A stretch of DNA of 64,000 bases from Thinopyrum elongatum. Taxonomy: Eukaryota > Streptophyta > Magnoliopsida > Poales > Poaceae. The position numbers and the translations under genes were made by a program. Below, in pieces: positions 1-10,196 of the stretch (position 1 is the first letter of the stretch; each line of letters opens with the position of its first letter). The notes under the pieces were generated by a model that did not search any database, was not told where the DNA came from, and was given only the letters and a program-made list of their open reading frames with translations. Where the stretch lies: the NCBI GenBank assembly GCA_011799875.1, contig CM022302.1, forward strand, positions 324,491,114-324,555,113, in the 5' to 3' direction.

Positions 1-2
1 GA

Positions 3-425
3 GCTACTGACCAGATGCCCTTCTCCCTGGTATATGGTGCAGAAGCGGTGCTACCCACGGAACTCATATACGGGTCACCTCAAGTACTTGCCTACGATGA
101 AGTAGCGCAACAGCAGCTCCGGCATGACAATGCCGTGCTCCTCGAGGAAGATCGTTTCTATGTTGTTGTACGTGCTGCACGATACCAGCAAGCCTTGCGC
201 TGCTATCATAGCCGCAACGTTCATGCCCGGAGCCTTGAGGAAGGTGACCTTGTCCTTCAGTGTGTTTAGTCCGCCAAGGGTGCAAACAAGTTGACGCCGA
301 GGTGGGAAGGCCCTTCTCAGGTAGTACGAGTCACAAGTTCTGGTGCAGTCCATCTGGAGACCAAAGATGGCATTCGCGTGCAAAACTCATGGAATACTGA
401 GCATCTTCGCAAGTTCTACCCATGA
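3..425 (+). pseudogene. A pol C-terminus (end of integrase), one nonsense codon
   Basis: This is the C-terminal part of a gypsy polyprotein, downstream of the integrase catalytic core. The translation shows [11 protein letters not shown], a basic SRNVHAR stretch, then WEGP and a final RKFYP before TGA at 423-425. The frame is continuous from the window edge except for an in-frame TAG at 267-269. Other copies have CAG (Gln) there, so a single C-to-T change explains the stop. The family role is integrase-mediated insertion of the cDNA; this fragment has no catalytic residues. The close matches in B (4800-5223), E (18216-18700, minus) and K (50317-50775, minus) give confidence. Confidence 0.85.
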
Positions 426-430
426 GGCCC

Positions 431-488
431 GGTTGCCGGGCCTTGCCCCGGCAACCTGTTTTGTACAAGCATAGTCTCCGAGACTTGT
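431..488 (+). other. Paired stem-loops just after the pol stop codon
   Basis: A near-perfect hairpin (GGTTGCCGGG paired with CCCCGGCAACC, 431-456) starts 5 bp after the pol stop. A second stem follows at about 467-488, in which CAAG...TCTC pairs with GAGA...CTTG. B and E carry related structures at the same distance from their pol stop; in B the inner pairs are TTTG/CAAA instead. The function is unknown. It could be an RNA element of the genomic transcript, for example in 3' processing, but this is inference. Confidence 0.5.
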
Positions 489-1670
489 AACCCTTTGTAC
501 AAAGCCAGACGAAGACCCTCTGCACAACTAATAAAACTCAGTGTTTTTCAAAACTTGCATGCATGTTTTCTAGCTTGCTTAAATATAGTTTTCATATGAT
601 TACATTGGATTCAAATAGAGTGACTATCAAATTAATGAAGGCTTCATGCCACCTTCTCTCTCTCTTTCTAATAAAAACAGAAGGATCCCTCGTGAGCAAC
701 TTTCCTGGGGGGAGATGGAGATATGGGAGATGGAAACGAACTCGCTTATTTGGACCGACGATAGCTCTTCCTTATCTAAATGATAAGAGGTACAGCAAAG
801 AAAGACAAGTTTGTCTCGTTTAAACTTCCCAGTCGTTCCATGTTACACCTATGTATGAGAAACTTGCACGCGAGGAAACCTTGCCGCATTTACCATTCGC
901 ACTCCGGTCCTTGAATCGAGTCCCTCGACAGGTTCAGTGCAGCAGCATCTAAATAAACCGGTAAGAAGCCGGCCTCCATTCGCGCTCCTTACTCGCTTTG
1001 AGTCCACTCGATTGAGGGTTAGTAGTAGCCGCGCCAAAGGCCGGCAAGAAGCCTTGCCGGAAACTCTGCTTACGAGAAGGGTCTTGGGGGCAAGTTCCCT
1101 AGAAAACTTCAAAAGCACGCACGGGCTCCCGGCGGGATTTTCTTGTTTCCTTTAAAAATTGCGTGAAACAACAAGTACAAATCATACAAGTGCTAACATG
1201 GATAAGGAAGTACATAAATTCGATTCAAACACAGCAACACCATACATCTTTTTTATCAAAAAGAAAAAGTACTCTGTAATGCCTTTCTTGTCCCTCTCCT
1301 CCTAGGGTTTACATCGAGAGCAAGGAGGGCAAAAGGAGTGCCTAGGCAGAAGCCCAGCCTGACCCCGTCTGGACTAGAGGGACGCAGCCTGACAAGATCG
1401 GGAGAGCGCCATCCCGGCAGGGAAGATGAAGCCAGGGACTGAGAGAGCGGCTAGGCGATGCCCTAGTCACCCCCGCCAGGACCAGCGGGATGCGGCTTGG
1501 CAGGAACACCGGTAGGGACGACGAAGCCGGAGTCCATGAGCCTGTCGGGGTCCAGCTGGAGGTCGCGGTGGCATCCATACCAAACACCCCGGACAAATCG
1601 CTCTGCCGGGGTCTAGCTGGAGATGATGGTGCTGTTGGCGCCTAGCTGGTGATGATGGTGCCGCCGGTGC
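489..1670 (+). other. A 3' internal noncoding region
   Basis: This spacer lies between the end of pol and the antisense gene. Parts of it, such as the stretch around 680-720, match B near 5810-5860 and E near 17900-17960. No ORF here has a recognisable product. It would be the 3' UTR of the sense transcript and also lies downstream of the antisense gene. Confidence 0.55.
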
Positions 1671-2345
1671 TCAGCCAGAGTCCGAGTCATCGTCTTCGGA
1701 TTTGACGACCGGATGCCCGTCGCCGCCATCTTCACCATTGGCGTCCTCCTTGTCGCTATCGCTCGAGGAGGAGCTTTCGTCATCGCTCGAGCTTTCTACG
1801 CAGCACCTGAGGTGAGCGCCCGAATGCCCAAAAACTTTGACGGAGAGCATGTCAGACTTCACCAACTTGAAGCGAAGGACATGCCCCTCCGCAAGGTAAT
1901 GGGCGCGGGCGATGGTTTTCCACCCACGCCTAAGGAGCATGAGACGGAGCGTGGGGAACTCTACGTTCACCCACACAGCGCCATTGCAGTAGCCGCTCAT
2001 GCGCAGCCACAGCCCAAGCGGCTGGTCAACCTCCATCACCCTGGTGAACGAGCGAGGGAGCCACAGATGACTGCGGGGAGCATCACGCAGCTTGACGATG
2101 AACTCAAGCGCCGTGTCCCCCACATGGCCTTCTGCCGGGAGTGGAGCAGTTGGGGGAGAGATGGCGAGCGCGCCGCCCCGCCCGCCTTGACCACGGGCGC
2201 CGTCTCGACCCCGACCTCACCTCGTGGCTCCGTCCCGTGCACTGGAGCCGGCCACTTCAGCCGCATCCGGAGCCAAAGCATGGTGTCGAGGAGAAGCTCT
2301 CGTTGCCACGGCTGGAGCACGAGCCCGGCCCCTTCTTCTCGCCAT
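1671..2345 (-). pseudogene. Antisense B3-domain gene of element A, one nonsense codon
   Basis: This is a 224-codon frame antisense to pol. Residues 1-74 are rich in Arg and Gly (starts MARRRGRARA). Residues 77-182 fit a B3 DNA-binding domain: LWLP..F near the start, LGLWLR, a central W-V-N-V strand, RRGWKTIARAHYL, then GHVLRFKL and LSVKVFG. Residues 183-224 are an acidic Ser/Asp/Glu tail. B3 domains are plant DNA-binding modules (ABI3, ARF, RAV, REM families). The ATG at 2345-2343 is chosen because E aligns there and a TATA box lies 72 bp upstream. One in-frame TGA at codon 43 (probably CGA to TGA) breaks it; everything else is open. A DNA-binding regulatory role is inferred from the domain only. 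Confidence 0.75.
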
Positions 2346-2416
2346 GACAGAAGACAGAAGCAAGAAGGGAGAAGGATGAGAAAGTGGATGAGCATCGCTA
2401 GCCCTCGCACACCTCC

Positions 2417-2424
2417 CTTTTATA
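2417..2424 (-). promoter_or_regulatory. TATA box of the A antisense gene
   Basis: TATAAAAG reads on the minus strand 72 bp upstream of the antisense ATG. The same octamer sits about 70 bp upstream in E (10123-10130) and B (44729-44736). Confidence 0.65.
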
Positions 2425-2938
2425 GCGGAAGCGAGGGAGGATGGCTCTCCACTACTCTGGAGCAACCATCCCGCTCCGCCAATCCGGCCCTCTGCATCCC
2501 TGGGTGGCATCTTGCTCCATCAACCGTCCCATTACGCCAATCCGAGGCGCTGCATCTTCTGCCAAAGTGCACATCCCCGAGCCACGCTCGTCCACCACCA
2601 ACCCCGCGCAATGCATGCGGCGTGCATGGTAGAAACAACAGGGGTGGTGGGTGAACTAAAGGTAAAATGGTCGTTACCCCGACTCACGTGCGGGCGCCCT
2701 AATGGCATCTAATGAGCGTGGACGCCCCTAGTTTTAGATATGAATGACATGCATCGTCTAGGCGCCGAAGATATCAGGATGAGACTGGGGGCTGGCCCAG
2801 GTCCAGATTAATAAAGAAGCAAAGAAGATCTCAAGGATACAGTGTCGCTCCCAGCAAGTTCAATATGTGCGCATGTGCATTTGTTGGGCCTACCGCAACG
2901 ATGCCTGGCGGCACATCTGCGCCAGGCCCGGGGGCTCC

Positions 2939-3812
2939 TGTCGGTGCAACAAACATGAGTGTTTGCCACCCTAACTTATGCATAGGCGCATTGCAGATAC
3001 TTGTGTCTGGTACCAAATCTCATATACAACTAAGCCAGAGAAACTGCTCATCGTGAGATCAAGGAGAGCGTGAAGAAGACCAAGCGTCGAAACAAGACAC
3101 AAGTTTTATAACAGGAGCAACCAACCCTAGCAGGAGCAAGCCGGCAAGTCAGGCCGCAGCAAGCCCTCCGGGCATGGGTTCCCCGCCAACACCAGTGCTC
3201 TACCTCCCTCACCAGCTGGCCGCTCATTAGTGAGGTGTCGAGCCCTCAGGTGCTTAGGTGGACATGACCCGTGCGTGTCAGCTCGCTGGAGGGGTAAATC
3301 ACCTTTATTGACACCCGTCTTGATGGTGTGTCATGATAATAGGAGGTAGCTGGATAAGCAGTGCGACAACCTTGCCGGGCTTCAATCTCCATATGACCCA
3401 TAGCAGCGCATTTAATGTGTTTTGTCCTAACTACCAGAGTTAGGTATGATAGCTCTGCATCAGTCTAATCACCCCTGTAATGACCTTTTTGCCACTGTGG
3501 TAACCCCTTGATCTATAAAAGGAGGGCTAGGGCAACATTAGAGGGGGTTGGAATGCTTGATAACCCTCATGCATAGGTATTCGTGTAGCTGCCCTCTTCC
3601 CACCTCTTGCCAGGGGAGAGCGCTCCGTGTACTTGTGCTCAACCACCACCAATACACCCAAGGCAGGAGTAGGGTTTCGCGCCTCCGGGCAGCCTGAAGC
3701 AGGGTAAAATGGTGTGCTCCTTGCTGTCTTTGCTCTTTGCGTCGATCGTCACCCCTCGCCGAACCAGCAAAGGGGCTCCTTGTCCCATAGATCGCCGGCC
3801 CCGATGCCGACA
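2939..3812 (+). repeat. 3' LTR of element A
   Basis: The LTR runs from TGTCGGTG to GCCGACA (874 bp) and is preceded by the G-rich tract CCCGGGGGCTCC. It has an LTR promoter TATA (TATAAAA, 3514-3520) followed by GGAGGGC, as in the E, B and K LTRs. The next base continues the pol spacer of element B. Confidence 0.85.
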
Positions 3813-5223
3813 AGGAGAAAGTTGAACACTGGAAAATATTTTCCGGCAGAGCTTCCCAAAGCCGCTAGTGAGAGTGTTGCCAGGTGCAAAGACACGCTTG
3901 TCCGTGAGCTACAGCTTCGCATGGAACCTTAGGTTCTTGTCGTTGAGGATAGCGCTCCCGCGGCCGCAGAAATGCCTTTAGTCCTTGTCGTCGAGCCACA
4001 AGCTCCGGCATGGTCACAACATATAGTCCAGTTCCTCCAAATAGGACAGCTTCCCGATGAGCAAGAGAAAGCTGAGAAAGTAGCCCGTCAATCAAGTATG
4101 TATCAGTTTGTGGATAACACTCTATGCAGAAAGAGACCAAACGGAGTGAAATTGAAGTGCATTTGCCGAGAAGATGGACTTAAGTTGTTGGCAGAGATAC
4201 ACAGAGGCATATGTGGCTCTCACATAGGATCAACAGCCCTTGTCGGCAAAGCTTGCCGACAAGGATTTTATTGGCCCACTGCCCTCGAGGATGCAACTGA
4301 GCTAGTAATAAGATGTGAAGCATGTCAGTTTCATTCAAAGATCATACATCAGCCAGCACAAGCCCTTCAAAGTATTCCTCTCTCCTTGCCTTTTTCGGTC
4401 TGGGGGCTCGATATCTTGGGCCCCTTCCCCTGTGCTATCGCGGGCTTTGAGTTCCTGTACATTGCCATCGACAGGTTCATGAAGTGGCCCAAAGTAGAGC
4501 CAGTGAGGAAGGTAATATCACAATCAGTCGTCAAGTTCTTTAAAGGGCTGGTTTGCCATTTTCGGGTTCCTAACAAGATTACCACTGACAACGGCACCCA
4601 GTTCATGAGCCACGCCTTCGTGTAGTACGCCCGAGGCCTTGGGAGCAAGGTTTGCTTTGCCTCCATTGCTCACCCGTGAAGCAATGGGAAAGCTGCGGGG
4701 CCTCAAAACAAGAACTTTTAACAGGATGCACAAGTGTGGAAGGCACTGGATTGATGAGTTGCAGGTTGTTCTTTGTTCACTCAGGATGACACCAAATCGA
4801 GCTACTGGCCAGGCACCCTTCTCCATAGTCTATGGTGCAGAAGCAGTACTCCCCACGGAACTCACATACGGGTTGCCTCGAGTGCTTGCCTATGATGAGA
4901 CAGAGCAAGAGCAATTACGGCAAGATGATGGTGTGCTCATCGAGGAAGATCAACTTCAGGCGGTTGTGCGAGCTGCATGCTACCATCAAGCCTTGCGCCG
5001 CTACCATAGCCGCAAGGTTCATGCCTGAAGTTTTGAGGAAGGCGACCTTGTTCTTCGGCGTGTTCAGTCTGCCAAGGGATCAAACAAGTCGATGCCAAAG
5101 TGGGAAGGCCCTTATCGGGTAGTGCGAGTCACCAGACCTGGCGCAGGCCGTCTGGAGACCAAAGATGGTATCCGAGTGCAGAACTCGTGGAATATCGAGC
5201 TTCTTTGCAAGTTCTACCCATGA
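3813..5223 (+). pseudogene. B pol fragment: spacer and integrase, frameshifted
   Basis: It starts inside the spacer between RNase H and integrase (RRKLNTGKYF). It then shows the integrase zinc-binding region (GSHIG...GFYWP...CEACQ), the catalytic core with GLDILGPFP (first Asp) and TTDNGTQF (second Asp), and the C-terminal [11 protein letters not shown] region. Stops are TAG at 3930-3932, TAG at 4626-4628 and TGA near 4676. A small deletion near 4690 removes the usual QAER Glu motif and shifts the frame. A TGA at 5026-5028 follows, and the natural end is TGA 5221-5223. It cannot make an active integrase. Element A is inserted at its left edge. Confidence 0.85.
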
Positions 5224-5375
5224 GGCGCAGTTGACGGGCCATGCCCCGGCAACCCCTTTTGTACAAGCTTTGCCTCAAAGACTTGTAACCCTTTGTACAA
5301 AGCCAGGCACAGACCCTGTGCATATGTGAATGAAGCTAAGTGTTCCAGAACCTTTTATGCATATCTACTTATGTA

Positions 5376-5711
5376 CTAACAATGTGCCCGTGCGTTGCAA
5401 CATATCCAAAATAGAATAATACTTGTTCACAAACTTGAAAGAAAACACTCTAGTTTTGATATACATATATCACAAAAGATATATTATGTTTCACTCAAAA
5501 TATATTCCTCGGGCTGTTTTGATGAGGTGAGGGACATATTTGTTGGTTTCAAGATACTAAAGGGTTTTCTGCAAATTGGAGAAGAGAAGTGGCCTATTGT
5601 TGCAAAAAGGCCACAACTTACCTCACAGTCATTAGATGCAGATCTAATGGTCAGAAATGACGGATGGCAGACACACCATCATCACCAACTGAGTCTTTTA
5701 TAGAGTAGAGA
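5376..5711 (-). mobile_element. Small non-autonomous Helitron
   Basis: On the minus strand it starts TCTCTACTC and ends ...CACGGGCACATTGTTAG, inserted precisely between A and T with no target duplication. The empty site is visible in element E at 18055-18072, where the flanks join directly. The family usually ends in CTRR; here it is TTAG, one change away. A GC-rich partial palindrome (GTTGCAAC) sits close to the 3' end as expected. There is no coding capacity in 336 bp. Confidence 0.8.
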
Positions 5712-6442
5712 TTAATGCATGTTATGTTGTGGTTACATTCTTGCTTGAATGAAATGTCTAACATACCACCAAGGTTTCGGTACTGCCCTTTTCTCTTTTT
5801 TCTTTTTCACAAAGACAGAAGGATTCCCCGCATACATGTTTCCCGGGGGAGATGATGGAGTACCATCTCGGACGGTGTTGGCATTCATTTTGCACGACAA
5901 GAAGTACATCAAAGAAAGATAAGTTGAAAGGCAACCAAAATTTTTATTTGTTACATTTTGGAAATTTCCCTTGTTCGGATTCGTACATGTATGAGAAACC
6001 TGCACGCGAAGGAATCTTGTCATGTTTATTCGCGCTCTTATTTCTGCCTCGAGTCCGCTCGACAAGTTTTTTGTCGCTGCATTGAGACTGGCAAGTTGCC
6101 TTGCCAGATACTGTACTGCTAGCAGGCTGCTATGGACTAGTCCTTCAAATTGCTCGCAGGAAGCATGTGTTCCGGCAAGTATCCTGACTGTGTAGGGTGT
6201 CAGATTCAAATCATACAAGAACAAAGACAAACAAGGGGAACAGTACATATTTAATTGAGCACGACGAATGTCACATATTTGGTGAAACTGAAAAGTGTTC
6301 GATAACACTTTTCTGAGCCCTTATTTCCCAGGGTTTACATCGGGTGCAAGGAGGGCAAAAGGGGCGCGTAGGTGGATCACTCCCGACGGGCCAGGTGGTG
6401 GTGCTGCTGGTGCTCGGCTGCAGATGATGGTGTTGCTGATGT
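5712..6442 (+). other. B 3' internal noncoding region
   Basis: It aligns by eye with E 17333-18050 (reverse) and with part of A 600-900, for example in the segment with the tract ACAGAAGGATTCC. No product is recognisable in it. Confidence 0.5.
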
Positions 6443-7161
6443 TCAGCTAGAGTCCGAGTCGCCGTCTTCGGAATTGATGCTCGGGGACTCGCCGTCGTCG
6501 TCTTCACCATCGTCCTCCTCATCGCTATCGCTCGAGGAGGAGTATTCACTACCGCTCGAGCTCTCCATGCAGCACTCCATGCGAGCGCCTGAACCCCCAT
6601 AAAACTTCACGGAGAGCGTGTCGAACTCCACTAGCTTGAAGTGGAGGAGATGCCCTTGCCCAAGATAATGAGCACAAGCGAAGGATTTCCACCCACGCAT
6701 GAGGTACATGACGTCGTTGCCGGGGAACTCGGCGTTCACCCAAACAGAGCCGTTGTAGCATCCATTCACACGAAGTCACTGGTCGAGCTATTGGTCAACC
6801 TCCATTATCTTGGCAAAAGGACGGGGGAGCTGCAGCTGACATCACGGTGCGTCACGCAGCTCGAGGACAAACTTGAGCTCCGTGTCTTCCGTATGGCCTT
6901 CTGCCAGGGGAGGAGCAGCTGGAGGAGGAACGACGAGCGCCCTGCAACTGTTCAAGATATCTTTCGATGTTGCGATAAATCGTCCGATTTATCGCTTATC
7001 GTTGTCTGACCGATAAGATAAATCAGCCAATATGCCGATAAACTGGCCGATTTACCCCTTATCATGGGTCGACCGATAAGTTCCCGATAAGCGATATCCC
7101 CAACATTGCGCCCTACTTTGGCTACCTCGGCCCCGAGTGTCGCGTCTTCCATGACCCCGAC
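6443..7161 (-). pseudogene. Antisense B3 gene of B, B3 domain and tail
   Basis: This is the larger, 3' part of B's antisense gene; the start lies at 44534-44662 beyond element E. After the Arg/Gly-rich region come the B3 segments: LPRPFAKIMEVDQ, WVNAEF, YLMRGWKSFACAHYLGQGH, LHFKL and LSVKFYGGSGAR. The tail is rich in Ser, Asp and Glu and ends SEDGDSDSS. Three in-frame stops interrupt it (a probable CGA to TGA before the domain, then TAG and TGA near 6785-6800), and the 164-bp MITE sits inside it. It is clearly dead, but the similarity to A and E shows the ancestral frame. Confidence 0.75.
6944..7107. mobile_element. 164-bp MITE rich in CGATAA/TTATCG
   Basis: The insert is flanked by GCGCCCT on both sides (6937-6943 and 7108-7114), and E lacks it at the matching place. 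The termini are imperfect inverted repeats: AACTGTTCAAGATATC on one end against AATGTTGGGGATATC on the other. It holds seven CGATAA or TTATCG hexamers. A 7-bp match may be a worn 8- or 9-bp duplication (hAT or Mutator type); the superfamily is not settled. Confidence 0.7.
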
Positions 7162-8016
7162 TGTCGGTGTGGATCGACTATCTATGGGGTGATCCAACCC
7201 CTTTGTGGTTCGGCTAGGGTTTGCACAAAGCACAGAGAGCACAATCAACGGGCGACACAGGGATCTTTTACCCAGGTTCGGGCCACCTTTGAGGTGTGAA
7301 ACCCTACTCCTACTTTGGTGTATTAGGAATGTGGAAGCACAAGTAAAAGGAGCGCTTTCCCCTGACAAGGCGCATGGAGAAGGCAGCTACACATGCAAGT
7401 GTGCATGGGGTTTGGATGGGTTCGAACCCTTCTAAAGTTTGCCATGGCCCTCCTTTTATAGGTCAAGGGGTCACCATAGTGGCGAAAAGGTAACTACATA
7501 TTGATTTGATAGCAATAGTGCTATCATACCTAACTCTGCTAGCTAGGACAAGAAGGATTTAATGCATCACTAGGTGTCATGAGGAGGAGAAGCCCTGGCA
7601 AGGATGCTGCACTGCTTACCCAGCTAACTCCTATCATCTTGACACGCCATCTGGACGGGTGTCGATAAAGGTAATAATCCTTCCGATGAGCTGACACGTG
7701 TCCGGCAAGCCTTACCTAACTGCCTGCCGGCTCGACACCTCACTAACCACCGACCAGCTGTTTGGTGAGGTGGAGCACTGGTAGCTGGCAGGGATTTGCC
7801 AGCCAAAGAGCTTGTCGGGCTTTCGCCTTGCAAGCAAGAGTTGCTTCTGTAGTTGATCTTGAGGCTTGTCTTGGTCTTCTTGATGCGCTCCTTGATCACT
7901 CAAAGAGCGACTTCTTTAACTTGGGCATCTCCTTCTAACCCTCAATTTGGCGGGGGAGCTGCTACTCGTTTGTGCATAGTTCAGGGTACTAAACACCCAT
8001 GTTTAATACACCGACA
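7162..8016 (-). repeat. 3' LTR of element E
   Basis: The LTR has TGTCGG...CCGACA ends and is 855 bp long. The LTR TATA with the GGAGGGCC context reads on the minus strand near 7450. The G-rich PPT-like sequence lies immediately right of it at 8017-8036. Against the 5' LTR it differs in several short indels, for example near 7830. Confidence 0.9.
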
Positions 8017-8524
8017 GGAGCCCCCGGGACTAGGCCACACGTGCCGCCGGGCATTGTTGGGCTGGGCCCAAATAATGCACAGACAGGCAGTGCGGATTTT
8101 GAAACAACTTATGTATCCTGAGATCTTCTTTGCTTCTTCATTAATCTGGTTTGTGTTCGTCCTTGGCCTCCCTTCAGCAATTCAAATCGCCGGATGAGTA
8201 CACCCCGTTTGTGTATAAACCAGGGGCGAACACGCGCACGGGTTGTTGCAGGATGTGGCTTAGATGATCCATGATCACGGGTGGCCAAAGGTAACTGCCA
8301 CGTCTGCCTTACTTCCTCCTTTACTGCATCTCTCCCCATGACATGCGCCATACGCGGAACATGGGATTGGTGGAGAGAGGCAGTCGTGGGAGTAGTGCGC
8401 TGACAAAGGAGGCAGGGCATCACATTGGCGAGATTGGGCGGTTGCTGTAGTAACGCGCCGGCCAGCGATGCAGAGCACGGGACTGGTGGAACGGGGCGGT
8501 TACCCTAAATGGTGGAGAGCCAGC
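8017..8524 (+). promoter_or_regulatory. Upstream region of E's antisense gene (PPT side)
   Basis: This is noncoding DNA between the 3' LTR and the antisense gene. It matches B 44750-45262 (reverse complement) closely. It contains the PPT-like end for the sense transcript and must hold the upstream promoter of the antisense gene, whose TATA box now lies beyond solo LTR F. I recognise no specific binding sites. Confidence 0.5.
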
Positions 8525-10102
8525 TGATACGTCTCTAATGTATCTATAATTTTTGATTGTTCCATGCTGTTATATTATCCTTCTTGGATGTTTTACATTC
8601 ATTTCATAGCAACTTTATATCATTTTTTGGGACTAACCTATTGACATAGTGCCCAATGCCAGTTGTTGTTTTTTGCTTGTTTTTTACTGCATAGAATATC
8701 CATATCAAACGGAGTCCAAACGCAGTGAAACTTTTTGGAAAAAAAATCTGCCTAGAAGACAACTTGGGAGCCAATGAAGTGCACGACAAAAGGCCCATGG
8801 GGCCCACCTGGGCGTGCCAGAGGCCCCTGTCGTGCCCTGATGAGTGGTGGGGCCCATGGAGGTCCTTTCCAGTGCCTCTCAGCTCTATAAATACCCAAAT
8901 ATTCTAGAAACCCTAGGGGAGTCGACGAAACACAATTTCAGCCGCCGCAAGTTCCAAAACCACGAGATCCAATCTAGAGCCCTATTCCGGTACCTTGCCA
9001 AAGGGGAACATGATCACGGAGGGGTTCACCATCTTCATTGGTGCTCCTTCGATGATGCGTGAGTAGTTTACCACAGACCTACAGGTCCATAGGCAGTAGC
9101 TAGATGGCTTCTTCTGACTTTTTGATTCTCAATACAATGTTCTCCTCGATGTTCTTGGAGATCTATTTGATGTAATGACTTTTTTGTGGTGTGTTTGTTG
9201 GGATCCGATGAATTGTGAGTTTATGATTAGTTCTATCTATGAATATTATTTGACTCTTCTTTGATCTCTTCTATGCATGATTGTTATATCCTCATATTTC
9301 TTCTCCGAAACATTGGTTTGGTTGGGCTAACTAGATTGTTTTTTCTTGCAATCGGAAGAGGTGCTTTGTGATGGGTTCGATCTCACAGTGTCCTCACCTA
9401 GTGACAGAAGGGGTAGCGAGGCACGCATGTATCTTTGCTGTTAAGGATAAAAAGAGGGGTCTATTCCTACATGAATAGATATTGTCTACATCATGTCATT
9501 GTTCTTATTGCATTACTCCATTTCTCCATGAACTTAATACACTAGATGCATGCTGGATAGCGGTCGATGTGTGGAGTAATAGTAGTAGATGCAGGCAGGA
9601 GTCGGTCTACTAATCTTGGATGTGATGCCTATATACATGATCATTGCCTTGGATATCGTCATAATTATTTGCTCTTCTATCAATTCCCCAACAGTAATTT
9701 GTTTACCCACCGTATGCTATTTTCTCGAGAGAAGCCACTAGTGAAATCTACGGCCCCCGGGTCTATCTGTTATCATATTGTTTTCAGATCTATTATTCCT
9801 AAAACCAAAAAATACATTGCTACACTTTTTCTTTATTTATTTTATGTTGTGTTTCGCTAGATCTATTTATCCAATCTCATACAATTTTATCTATCTTTTT
9901 ACTGAGGAGGGATTAACAACCCCTCTTACGTGTTGGGTTGCAGGTATTTGTTATTTGTGTGCAGGTACCGTTTACATAGTGTTTCTTGGTTCTCCTACTG
10001 GATTGATAACCTTGGTTTCATAACTGAGGGAAATACTTACCGTTGCTGTGCTGAATCATCCTCTCCTCTTTGGGGAAATACCAATGCACATACAAGCAAT
10101 CA
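8525..10102 (+). mobile_element. Solo LTR F, Sabrina/WHAM/Fatima type
   Basis: It begins TGATACGTCTC, ends CAAGCAATCA, and is 1578 bp long. Target duplications are CCAGC (8520-8524) and CTAGC (10103-10107), one mismatch. Joining the flanks restores the sequence seen in B (GAGAGCCAGCCCCCA). The LTR promoter TATAAATA is at 8886-8893. No internal domain follows, so it is a solo LTR left by recombination between two LTRs. The insertion lies about 20 bp upstream of the TATA box of E's antisense gene. Confidence 0.85.
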
Positions 10103-10122
10103 CTAGCCCCCACGCCTCCCTC

Positions 10123-10130
10123 TATAAAAG
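10123..10130 (+). promoter_or_regulatory. TATA box of the E antisense gene
   Basis: TATAAAAG lies 67 bp before the ATG at 10197, the same layout as in A and B. Confidence 0.7.
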
Positions 10131-10196
10131 AGAGGCTGTGGAAGGCGATGCTCATCCACTTCTCTCTTCTTCATATTCCCAGCACCTGCCACCACA

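Larger units (their letters stand above)
1..3812 (+). mobile_element. Ty3/gypsy Tat-lineage LTR retrotransposon A, 3' portion
   Basis: This is the 3' part of an LTR retrotransposon on the + strand. In order it shows the pol C-terminus (to 425), a noncoding 3' region, an antisense B3-like gene, a G-rich PPT-like stretch (2919-2938) and a 3' LTR (2939-3812, TGTCGG...CCGACA). The same order recurs in B, E and K in this window. The sequence after the LTR (3813 onward) is mid-pol of another Tat copy, so A appears nested in element B. Its 5' half and the matching target duplication lie left of the window. Placement in the Tat lineage is inferred from relatives here that show an extra RNase H after RT. 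Confidence 0.85.

Noticed and set aside
431..456. Intrinsic terminator after pol
   Set aside because: The hairpin resembles a bacterial terminator but this is plant nuclear DNA, where such signals do not act that way.
2570..2625. CATGCA-type (RY) motifs upstream of A's antisense gene as B3 targets
   Set aside because: Short words are expected by chance and B and E do not clearly share them; too weak to report.
1713..2654. Long + strand ORF of 313 codons
   Set aside because: It is the opposite strand of the antisense B3 gene in A; its translation has no recognisable domain and its length comes from GC-rich codons.
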